The position numbers and the translations under genes are program-made. A stretch of DNA of 64,000 nucleotides from Amblyornis subalaris (Eukaryota > Chordata > Aves > Passeriformes > Ptilonorhynchidae). Below the pieces are notes generated by a model. It worked only from the letters and a program-made list of their open reading frames with translations. It was not told the origin of the DNA and made no database searches. The stretch spans positions 12,629,235 through 12,693,234 of the forward strand of contig JACAXG010000007.1 in assembly GCA_018881555.1 (NCBI GenBank), in the 5' to 3' direction. Every line of letters begins with the position of its first letter. Positions within the stretch are counted from its first letter, which is position 1. Below are positions 53,376 through 64,000 of this stretch, in pieces.

Positions 53376-56101
53376 CTGTGCTTAAGAAAAAATACAGCCA
53401 AAGGAATTTGCAGTTGACCATCCACTTCCTCATCAGCCTCTCATAAGAGAAATGCCTGGATATATAGAGCTTAATAAGGCATTTTCCTCCAGGTAATCGG
53501 CACAATTATGACAAACTTTCTCATCAAAATATTTGTCTGAAGACAACTGGTTTGGTTGAAAATGTGCATGGTGTTTGTGAGGTAAAATCACTGGTGGCAG
53601 CAGCTTTCATATAGTAACACTTTTCTTTTGGCTGGGTGCGGTTTCTTTCTGTGCTTGGATTTTTTCATGGTCTATAAGCAAGGCCTCTGAAATTTTTATC
53701 AAAACAAAGACTGACAATTTTTACATACTTTTTCTTTTAAAGCAGAACATGCCCCCCATGCCGGGAAGCTAACTTACCTGTTCTAATCACATGGAACTTG
53801 CCCTGAAAATCAGAGAATGTCCATGTCATACAGAGAGATCTGTAAAGGTGCTGGAAGCTAGATTTATTGCTTTATTTATTTATTTGTGAAGCCATTTGAC
53901 ACTGTTCAGAGCAGTTTTAGCTCATCAACACCCCACCGGTGAATCTCACAATATCTATCATGTTTATTTGAGACAGCCTTCTGCAATGTATCTTCATTTG
54001 CTCTTACCTAGTGTTTGCTCTTTACTTTACTTTTTACCTTATTTTGAAACTTCAGTCATTTACTACAGGAGCAAAAACCCCTGTGCCCCACCCCCTCCAC
54101 GTACTGAACAACCAACCAATAAACAGGGAGGTAAACAACTCCTGAAGTACTTCCTTCACCTAAGCTAACTGTTGAACAGGAACCGTGTTCCTAGCAGTTG
54201 GAATCACACTGGAAACGTGCCTTGAACAGACTTGAAGCTGCAGCCGTTGCAATCAAGAGATTAACAGATAAGTAATTAATGTTGGTAAGGTACCCTCCAA
54301 CATGGACTGTTTTAAACTGGAAGATGGCTACAATAAGACATTTAATAAACACGAAATGAAAAGAATCTCAGTAGCTGGATTGAAAAAACTAACAGTCTTG
54401 ACTCAGGCATCTAACACTGTCTGGAAAAAAAAGAGTTTCAAAAATATTGTGGTTAAGTATTCGATTGAAGAGTACAGAAAATAATTTTTCAAAAATAGAT
54501 CTTTATTAGAAGTCTGGGTTAGAGAACTGGATATTCACTTTGATTAGGGTTTTCCATTGAGAGGAATAAAAATTTTAGGTTTTCACAGGTTATAAGTTAA
54601 AAAATATGGAAAGTGATGTATTTACATTACAAAGATGAAATTGAGTTGCAGTGGCTAATAGGATAAGTGTTGCAAGTTAGACGTTAGAAGAGGGATATGA
54701 ACCCAATTTACTGGGCAAATTAACTTTGTTAGAACACTTGAGCTGGCTCAAAGATAACAGCGCCTTTAGGAGACAAACTGCCTGCCTTGCTTGTGTACTC
54801 CAGTGTTTCTCTAATGATTACAAAGTTCTTTAGGCAAGATCTTTCACCGGCCTAAGGGCACCAAAAGACACTTATAAATGTGCAACAGAAATAGAATGAA
54901 AACTGGACTCAAAGCCCTAACTCTCCATATCTCAACACCTGTTGAAGCAGTTCTGGTTCTTTNGCTCTTTGTAAGTAAAATTGTGCTTCTGCATGACATG
55001 GGTGCCACTGAGTTGCAAATGAAGCCACACGATGTTTTCAGGACTTGAATAACAAGCCCAGAGAATCCCTTGAAAAATAATGTCCTGGATAAATGACAAA
55101 TGAGCCTGGCCAAACTGAAGGGGAGCTGAAGCCTTTCAGCACTGTCCATCTGAGGCAGTTCAGAAACGGGCTGAAAGGCGTTTGGCAGGATCTCTTTCCT
55201 GTTCCATGACGAGCTGTACTCTGGTTCACCTTGTGCCCAAGGATTTCACAGCACTTCAGACAAGTAAGGTGAGTGGTGTCTGGATGCAGTCAGAGACTGA
55301 ACAAGGCCATCTTAACATGCTTGTTAGTGCAGAAAGTGTTCCCCTATTTCCAGGCTGTTCTATGTGAGAAAGGGAGACGGACTTAAATGATGTAGCCAAG
55401 GTCATGCCTNATGTTAGTAACAAGATGGGAAGCACCCCACAAACGGTCCCCTTCTGGGATCATGGGGCTGATCTGCCCACCTGAAAATAAAAGAAAGCCA
55501 GACCTCTTTGCAGTGATCGATTTAAGCCAATTTGTATTGAACAATTTGCTATGAGATTTGACTAAAAAAAAAAGGTAAAAACCTCGTGAAGCTAGACTAA
55601 ACAGTGTTTACAGCATAGCAGTCATCCTTTGATGTGATGCTTTAGAGGAGCTGAGGCAGAATGTGCTGTTTCTGTGCAGTTTAATAAAAATAAGGCTGTG
55701 AAACATCTTCTGATGCAAAAATCCAAGACTTTCCTAACACTGAACCTTAAAATTACCAGACCTGAATGCATGCAGATGAGTTGTGTACATTAATTTTAAC
55801 AGCATCTGTGCCCATTTACACCAGCTAAATATCTAACATTCAATATAAACAATTTTCTTGTNCCTTTTGAATTAGCTCCATTACAGAAAATCTAATTAAA
55901 TCATATCTTTTAGCAGGAACCAAGAATTCAAAAGCTAAATTTTTGCACTTAATTAAAACCTCTTCATCTTGAACTGTTAATTTTCTGAAAAAGATATCCA
56001 GTAATTTTTCCTCTGATCCACTTGGTTACTGAATGAAATGGCTCATTTACTCAGAGTTGGCTCTTGAACTGTACACTTAGGCTCCAGCTCTGGTGAAGAT
56101 C
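53376..56101. other. Noncoding stretch; may include the 3' UTR of the 56.1 kb candidate exon
   Basis: No convincing exon was found. A TTTA tetranucleotide run lies at 53871-53885 and an A10 run at 55564-55573. If the minus-strand exon ending at 56102 is real, its 3' UTR would occupy the right part of this stretch. Possible minus-strand polyadenylation hexamers are ATTAAA at 55685-55680 and an AATAAA near 54506-54501. Confidence 0.45.
53871..53885. repeat. (TTTA)n microsatellite
   Basis: This is a short TTTA run of nearly four units. Confidence 0.85.
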
Positions 56102-56330
56102 TCAGAAGATGATAGGAATCATAGCTGCTTTTCTCCGCACTTCTGGATAAAATTTCTTCAGATACAGCTTGTGTTTCTTTTGGGCCCACAGAGACATCTG
56201 GATGACCATCAGGAAAGCAAAAATGCCAGCTAGCAGGGGAAAAGATTTAAAGAAAAGGATCATATGTCTTCTTTCAGTGTCTGTTTCTGTAACTACAATA
56301 GGGTTTGTGGAAATGTTTGCAGTCTGTTCT
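56102..56330 (-). CDS. Candidate 3'-terminal exon of a single-pass membrane protein (unidentified)
   Basis: I do not recognise the protein. The minus-strand open frame runs from a plausible splice acceptor (TTGTCTCTGCCCAG just before 56330) to a TGA at 56104-56102, about 75 codons. It begins with [10 protein letters not shown], containing an N-glycosylation sequon (NIS). A hydrophobic stretch of about 25 residues follows, including [20 protein letters not shown], and then a basic tail beginning [18 protein letters not shown] and ending IPIIF. Sequon outside, one membrane span and positive charges directly after it match type I membrane topology. With this acceptor the exon starts with the third base of a codon. 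An ATTAAA-type polyadenylation hexamer on the minus strand lies at 55685-55680, about 420 bases downstream. The open frame continues upstream to 56392, so the acceptor is a choice. A chance open frame is the main alternative. Confidence 0.35.
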
Positions 56331-56392
56331 CTGGGCAGAGACAACTCTGGCCTTGCTCTCAGTCTTGCAGTTGTGGATATACCACAGCCCAA

Positions 56393-59300
56393 GGCTCAGC
56401 CTCAGCATCAGAATTCACACAGCTGATGTTCACATCTGTTGGACACACCCTGTATCANCTCTGACTTCACCATAAATATATAAATCACAAGGCCTCTTTG
56501 GCCATGGTGCTGTCTCAGCCCATGGCCTCTCCCAGCTATGTTTCTGGTTAGCTTTTGGACTATAACACTTCTTTGTTTCTNCCTCCAGCTCCCAACCATG
56601 ACAGGGAGCTGTGCTGTAACTTACTGCTGTGNGGAGGGAGAGCTCAGCCCTAAAGCAAGTAGGGAGTAGCTGCCTGATTCAGCCGCCTGGCAGCGAGGTC
56701 TCAAAAAGCCCAACAACCACAGACTTCCCAGGACTCTGCTGTGGTTGTCAGGAGACAGTAAGTGGATTTTNGGTATCTCTCCCTTCAGTCTGAGTGGCAC
56801 CAAATAGAGGATGATTTTACTGGTGCATTTTGCAAATTCATTATCCTCTCTTCCTTAAAACGAGATGGATTCAGTTGGTATCTGGCCAAGTTGTGTCTGG
56901 GATAATTACAGCAAGGCTGAGTGGGCTGCACATGTTGCTGCTCCTGCCATTGTAGGGACAGCCCTCCACTGTCCCCAAACTTTCAGATAAAATCCATAGC
57001 AAAGCCTAAAGCACAAANATGTTTCATCTTTTCAAACAAAATTTCAGTTTAATTTTTCCATGATGCAGTTTAACCCACTTTTGAAATTAATTTCTTTTTC
57101 ATTTGTAAACGATGTGGGGCTACTTTTTACAAGTAGTTTTTATAGGTTTCTATTTTGAAATGGAAAAATAATTAAAAAGTGAATGTTTTAGAGAGCTCAG
57201 TCTCAGGGACCATATTTTTGTGAGTGTTTAGGTCTCTAAGGATGCAGGAAAATACTGAGCAAGAGTCNCAAATGCTACTAAGCAGGCTGCTGTTAGGAGC
57301 TGACTGCCTGATACAAGCAAGGAGGGAAATGTTACCAGGAACATGTGTCTTTCCTCTTTTTGAAATACTAAGTATATTGGTTTTCCTCTGCATATTAGAA
57401 GCATTATTTACAATGCAAAGAAATTTTCCTATATCAAAAATGATTCACTGCAAGTGAGGAATACTGACTTTTTTTTTTCTAAATTTTAAAGTCTGCTTTC
57501 ACTGTGGAAATGGAAGAAACAATAATATTTCACAAAAAGCAGAGAGCTTGTTTTGATCAAACAAGGTGTTGCAGTAGTGTTGGCACGCTCTGCAGCTTTC
57601 TGAGGGCAGCACTTTGGAGGTTTATAAAGTTATCTCATACAGGGANTTTTATGGCAATATTTCACATGCCATAAACTTTTTTGGCAAATTTTAGATTTCC
57701 AGAATTCACTTCCACAAACAACACTTTAGATGCTGTCTTCATTCTGTTCTGTTTCAGACTTACCTGGCAGAGTTTGTGTCATCACTGTGAAACTAATCCA
57801 AGACCCAGCCTGTTGCAAAGAAAAAAGGCACTGTTAGTTGTATATTTTATGTAAAGCCAAATGGCAAGTTTTCAAAAACTCCCCCTAGAAAAAGAGTGTG
57901 GCACTTGAAGTGGAAATGAGAGAGGAAAAACAGTTAGAAATGACCCCCCCACTGTGCTGGAAGGGGTGAAGAAATGGGTGGTAAATCTGTAGATCACTGG
58001 GGAGTCTGTAGCGGAGGGAAACATAGACAAGAGTCGNGATAGTGCTGTGAGGGAAGAGAAGGGTCTGGTGGAAAAAAATTTCTGGGAGCAAGGAGTCTCT
58101 GACATACAGAACACAACGATTGATGTGCAGAGGAAACAGTGTGGAAGTGTTGCAGATTTTCTGCAGACAAAGGCTGAAGCACAGTAACCACCCACCCTTC
58201 AGCACACAAGCAGAAGAAAGTCATGTACCTCATATGTGTAGTTAGGACAGGATACCAGCAGGAAGAGCCACGTGAAAGGGTTGTATGTTGGACTTGGAAA
58301 ACAGGTTTTATTTCCTTGTGAAAGGGAAAGAAAACAGGAGGGGGAAAAAAATCAGACAGAACCAGTTTCAATACAGGGAGGAGGGAACTGAGCCATATCA
58401 CAGCCTGCCTATGTAACAGCAGTGCCCTTGGCCAATGCTCTCAGAGTACAACTTTTTATAAAAGTTTCAGTGAAATCTTTTGAGATAACGAAAGCTGTAT
58501 TTATCCCAGTGAGAATGCTGCTCAGTGAGCCTTGTATCAGTTTTTACAAGAAGGTCTGGCATGTCCAAAGGTTGCAACTTCTGTTCAGAAGAGAGAGACA
58601 AGTAGTTTAATGTGGACTAGTCAGCAGGCAAGGACTAAGGGCACTCTACTGGGATATGAAGGACACAGCCGTATCTTATTCAGCCTGACTCAGAAACATG
58701 AACCTGTCTGTTCCCACATCCTTACCCTTCCTCTCTGGGTAGAATAGGAAAACACCTCCAGAGCCAACAGGATGACTCTGTACAGCCACTGACAATGCTC
58801 ACACAAAAGGCCACAGTAAGAGCTTTATGTTTTAGATATTTAATATATAGTACAAATTCAGTAGCTTCATAATCATGTGGGGTTGGNTGGGGTTTTTCGT
58901 TTGATTAATTTTGATGTGGTTTTGTTTGGTAGGGCTTTTTCCCTTTCCTCGCTGCCTTGGACTGGTGAGGAGTAAAAGAAGAATAGGTAAAAATAATCCC
59001 TTTATTCTGGAGTTGGAATTGAAGGATCTTCTCTTAGGAAATATCTCAGGGCATAAGTAATTTCCGATCAAGGACGTGCATTAGCCTATCCAAGAAGTAA
59101 GAAAAGAATTGCAGAAATTATCAATTATTAATACGCAACACTTCATTTTTAAGTTCTGGCAACAATGATGTCTTTAATAGTTGTAGGCACTGAGAATGTA
59201 AATAAATTATTTGGCTCTTTCTGCTTTTAAACTGAATTAGGCCCCTTGCAGCAAACAACATAAGCGATTTCCTAACCCCAGTGCATGAAAAGCCTTCCAG

Positions 59301-62300
59301 AATAGTAACTGACTTCTGTGTGTGAAGTCAATCATATTGTGGTATTTTCTGGAATACGGCCTTCTNGTGGGGAAATTACACTATTAGTGTCTGAAAATAN
59401 ATTTTACCTTCCGCTACATATGGTTTAATTTTTATTCTCATGATACAAAAGATGCTGAAAACCCAGCCTTTTAAGAGCATACATATACATTGATGCCTGT
59501 GTAAGTATTCATGNGTCTATCTCTGTGTATTTGAATATATGCATGTACATCTTTGTCTGAGATGAACGTGTCTAGAAACTCTGCAATATGGTATAAAAGT
59601 TTTTGAGACTTATTTAAAACGAAAACCACTGCTGTCAGTCACCAGCNTGCTTTAAAGGACTTTTGCGCTTAAATCCATATTTAAATTGCAGTTGTGTCTA
59701 ATTAAGATAAATTTGCTATAAGCTTTGGAACAACAACAACAGTGTTGCCAATGTTTCCTTGTCATCCCATTTATTTTGAAGGTATTAGACCAATGGCATG
59801 GTACCTACTTCATCTTTCCTTATTCGGTGCATATAGGTACATAAATAACTGTACACCAGCAGAAGATGGATAGATTAAGCACACATCAGTCTTAAATAGA
59901 CAAACGGGAAACAAAGACAGACCTGAATTGGTTTGGTGAGCTAAAGCTACGTTGATAAAGTGATTTCCAGCTTCACACATCTGCAAGACATTAAAAACAT
60001 ATTTTCAGTTGTATGTCTAGGATGCTGCAGGTAGCTGTGTTGCGGTGCATAACCAGACACACCCCCCCTCCCCCCCGCACTGCAACTCAGTCTCTGTATC
60101 CAGGAAATATGTACTCCAAAAAACAGCCTGTGATCTCTGTCAAACACACAAGTGTCTGGTGAGCACCGTGGGTGCAGCCTGGGGTGAAAGCCCCTGGCTC
60201 AGCTCCGTAGAGCTCCGCGCAGNCAGGCCTTCAGTGTTTTGCTCCGGGGAGATCAGGGAGGCTCCCTGCGTCTAAGGAATTCAGCAAGATGCTCTTCTTG
60301 ATTTCTTCTGGATTTAAACCAAGCCGCAAAGGAGCAGGGGAAAAAGCTGACCTCTGGTTTTGTAAAGATGTCGTGAGTTAATGTGCCTACCCTCCTCCCA
60401 TGCACACTTTCAAAGGTGCTCAGCGTAACAGGAAGAAAAAATAGGGCGAATAAAAAGGCAGCAGTTCTCTGAAGGGCAGATTGGTTGAATGGATGGTAGT
60501 CAGGAATTGATAAAGGAAGGCAGCCAGTACTAGTCCTGGTTCTTCAAATCTCTGATTATGCCATTTCCAGCCCTAACCAACCTCTAAAATGTGGTCTTTA
60601 ATATTTTGATGTTTTAAACCTTTGTAAGAGGTGCGATGTCTCTCCATTCGGTTACACAGCATGAAGTACAGGGTGATTTCAGATTTGCTTGAGGCTTTCA
60701 GTACTTCATCAGTTACAATTACTAAACAATCAAAATCAATATTTACCCATATTTAAAGTGGGAACTGGTAGGAAAATCAGTTTAAATTCCTGAAAAAGAA
60801 GACTTGTCNGCACAACTATGTAATTTTATGCTTTTCATTTTTCCCCTACTCTGTGAAGAAAACCAAAATGCTGTATACAGTTCAAGCTCAGACTGAATTG
60901 AACTTTTTTATTCATCTCTGGGTTTGAAGACTGATTTGTCCTCTCAAATTGAAAAAATGTAGTGTTAAAAAGGTTTATTTTCTTACATCATTGGCATTCT
61001 AAATTTTGCAAGGCTAGAAAAAGTTTAAGAAATTAAAATCAAAAGGAAAATGCTAAAACCTACAGATGTTAAAAGTCTGAAGTCACAAAATTAACAGCAA
61101 AAAAAATGAAATGCAATTGTAATTTTTAAGTCAATTCTGAAAGTCATCCATAACAAATTTTTATTAAAACTAATTGAAAGAACTACGTCACTTCATTTTA
61201 TATAGACATGTGCTGTTATCTAAAAGAACCTTGTAGATAGCATTGCTGAAGAATTTTCCCTTTTTTGGCAGAGATTTTGGTGGGGTTTTTTTGGAAAGTT
61301 CAAATCAGGTCTATTAGCAAATCTGTTAGTCTGCTTGGTGGGTAGTTATTGTTCAAGTCCTGCTGTCCTTTTAAATTTCTTTGATCCCAACTAACTGACT
61401 ATCATCTATCATAAATACCACATGTAAAACACTAAATAGCCAGAAAATGAAATTCTATTATAAAATACCACATCAGAAGCTATAACTCTGGCCCTAGCAG
61501 TAGATGTAATTTTAATTTACTTACTTCCCATTATGATTTTTTTTCTGATTGCTATTATTTTAATGAAAAAGATTTCATGGTTAAAAGCAGTTTTGTGAAA
61601 CACTATACATACTGTGATACCTATACTATTGTGGAGCAAGAGATATTCACACACTATAATTAACCTCTACTAATTCTAAGTGAAACAAGCAAAGGGCATT
61701 TCTGCAGGGATATTTATTGGCTCACCTTTGACTCTGCAGCTGCATTCTGCTGTGACTAACTCTTATGTCCCTCTTTAGAAATGTGAGTGTTAATGTTCTA
61801 CATCGAGAAGCACCGCTAAATGTAAGCTAGTCCTTAGTTTATCAGATATAAAACATGGGGCAGTGGGGAGCAGCNGTGAAAAAGCTTATCATATTTACGA
61901 TTCTTAAATATTGAAGTCTACATACTCTTTCCCGCTTTATATTCCATGTGTACCCTGTGAGAAAAACATCCCTGCAAAGCTTAATTTCTCTAAACATGAA
62001 AATCTCTCAGGAAGGCCTACAGACACTCTTCAAATTACTCAGTACTGTTGTTTACAGCAGCTGCAGATGTATACACTTAAATCAGGATGTGTAATAAAGA
62101 CAAGACTTAAAAGAGGGTAAAAAAAGAGAAGTCTTCCCAATATTTTATTCTTGTGTTTTAGAAACCTGTGAAAACAGCTTCAAATTATTTTATTTCGTAT
62201 ATTGATGGTTTAAATTCATTGTCTGGGAATCTGCCAGCACAAGATCCAAAAGGGAAAGGTTTTGAGTTTTTCCATGGATGGGGAGTTCTCAGAAGAGCTG

Positions 62301-64000
62301 TAAGAATTCAGACTACTGCATTCAGACCAGGTGCTGATGCGGATCTTAAGGGGATTGCCATATTTTGTAGCAAACATCCCCAACAGGATTCATCCCTTTG
62401 CCTGATGGCAGCATTTTCCTTACAAGCTATAGCAGGGCATGTTCCATTGATGCTGGGAAGGATNTTTCAAAAGAAAAGGAGGCTTTTTCTATGCAGAGAC
62501 TTTGATGAGGACTAGTCTTGCTGGTAGCACTGAATGTTCAGCCAAGCAGTTTGCTTGGTTTCAAACAACCTCTGAGCCTGGGAAGGGCTCACAGAGCAAA
62601 GTTCTGGGTGTACTGCTGGCTACCAGTGCCACAACCTCCTGTCTCTGCAGTACTGGGCCATTGCTCTCTGCNCTAGAGCCTCATGGAGCGTGTGAACTTC
62701 TTCATGTATTTCTTGTCTTTGACATACCTTATCAGAGCAAGAAAAGCTGAGAACTGCATGACCAGCCCCAGAGACAAACCCTGCCAAAACTGTGACCTTT
62801 AAGGCTCCAGATTTACAGAAGCATTTAAATATTGCAGAGGAATTTTTGAATGTTTTTCTGAATAGCGTTTGCCTGAAGGAGCCTAGACATATTACTGTCC
62901 CATCTTCCTCTTATGTTTCTGGAAACTGATCTGCATCTGATTTTCAAAGAGGCTGTTTTGGCTACTGACCCAGGAGTTCCAAATGCAACGCCCACAGAGG
63001 GCAGAGNGAATACATTTCCATGTGAGAACTCCTCACGAACCCCTTGCCTCACTATGTGATTACATTCATTCAGACACCAGGTTTGGTAGTCTCAGCCATC
63101 CTTCATCAGCTGCACTTTCCCTTGGTTTAAACCACTTTGGCAGGGACTGTTTCTATGTTTTTTAATAGCTGTTGAGGATAAGTTATTCAGGGTACACTGA
63201 ACTAGTGCAGTCTGCTTAGGATGTAATTCTTCAGTTTTTTAAAAATGACAAATTTCAGTCTGTNTAAATATTAGTGTTCTAACACAATTATCGGTAGTAG
63301 TAATGCTGATGATGTTCTCATGGCTCTCAAATACAGTACTTCAGATTAAAATTTGTGTACATAAATATTAGTGGGACACTTCCTGACTGAGAAACCTTAA
63401 TAGATTAGTACTAAATCCAGTCAAAGTACACGGGGCTGTGGACATGGACATATTTATATGTACATAAACAAATGTACAGCTGCATTACTGCATTTTACTA
63501 AATTGTGAGTTAATCCTACACCATAATCATAAACAAAACGTCCTTTTTGTACGTACCAGAAAAGCAAGGGCAGCATAAGAAACTTGTTTGTGGCCAAATG
63601 CTAGAAAACAGAATGAAATTATAAATTGCATTTTACAGTANGCACATGGTTTGCTATGGGTGAAATTAATCTAGTGCTGAGGAGCAGAAATACTTCTTTC
63701 CTGACAGGCTCTGCAGAAAGATTGGATATTATCACACACAATATGAAGACAGTACAAATAGTAACAGCACTCTAGAAATGCAAGTTTTACACCACTGATC
63801 TCAAGGCAGTTTTCACCCAACTGTTTTCTGTACTTNCCAGCTTCATATATCCAAGTGTTTTGTCAAAGCAGGTGGTGGTGGTGAATCCCTTGAAAAAGCA
63901 AGGAGAGGAGTGAAGTGAAGGTCAGTGGCAAAACCAGGCTGAGAATCACAGCCTTGTCCATAGACCCTTCTATTTCCATGAGCAGAGAACNCAATACATA
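56393..64000. other. Probable intronic or flanking DNA with splice-like segments on the minus strand
   Basis: If the terminal exon at 56102-56330 is real, this stretch lies upstream of it in the same transcript. Five short minus-strand segments have both an acceptor and a donor: 57764-57809, 59408-59454, 59923-59980, 60747-60789 and 63557-63600. They are only 43-58 bases long, and their reading phases cannot all be joined, so none is called as a gene. A C-rich run lies at 60062-60077 and a small CpG-containing GC-rich patch at 60150-60270. Confidence 0.4.
60062..60077. repeat. C-rich run (C7-T-C7)
   Basis: Two cytosine runs are separated by one T. On the minus strand these are long G runs that could form a quadruplex, but that is only a possibility. 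Confidence 0.8.

Noticed and set aside
58760..58822. Minus-strand segment with an open frame between AG and GT
   Set aside because: The donor (GTGTTTTC) is poor and the acceptor only moderate; not credible as an exon.

Overview
The window reads as nuclear DNA of a bird. The main evidence is a LINE retrotransposon of the CR1 family at 48945-49611, with the typical CR1 3' end (a run of ATTCTATG-like octamers). A second, older CR1 fragment lies in reverse orientation at 19359-19590. Only these two interspersed repeats are recognisable in 64 kb, which fits the low repeat load of bird genomes. CR1 also occurs in crocodilians and turtles, so the bird call is strong but not absolute. About 110 isolated single Ns and no N runs suggest a draft consensus with ambiguous calls, not scaffold gaps.

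Layout. 1-56 kb is almost entirely AT-rich noncoding DNA: I find no convincing multi-exon gene, rRNA, tRNA or known small RNA in it. Its open frames are short, overlap on both strands and look like chance. It holds short homopolymers and microsatellites, several palindromes (4070-4087, 4571-4596, 9561-9572, 14448-14462, 21906-21928) and a GC-richer islet near 27.4-28.0 kb. The best coding candidate is on the minus strand at 56102-56330. It looks like a 3'-terminal exon of a single-pass membrane protein: a sequon, a hydrophobic segment, a basic tail and a stop. A weaker minus-strand candidate lies at 53107-53375. Several small minus-strand segments between 57.7 and 63.6 kb have splice-like borders, but their reading phases do not all fit together.

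Overall this is probably intergenic or intronic DNA next to the 3' end of a minus-strand gene that extends beyond 64 kb. No operon, CRISPR array, toxin system or viral gene was seen, and I found no clear new biological system. The most unusual local sequence is the pair of palindromes with a GT centre at 4070-4087 and 4571-4596.
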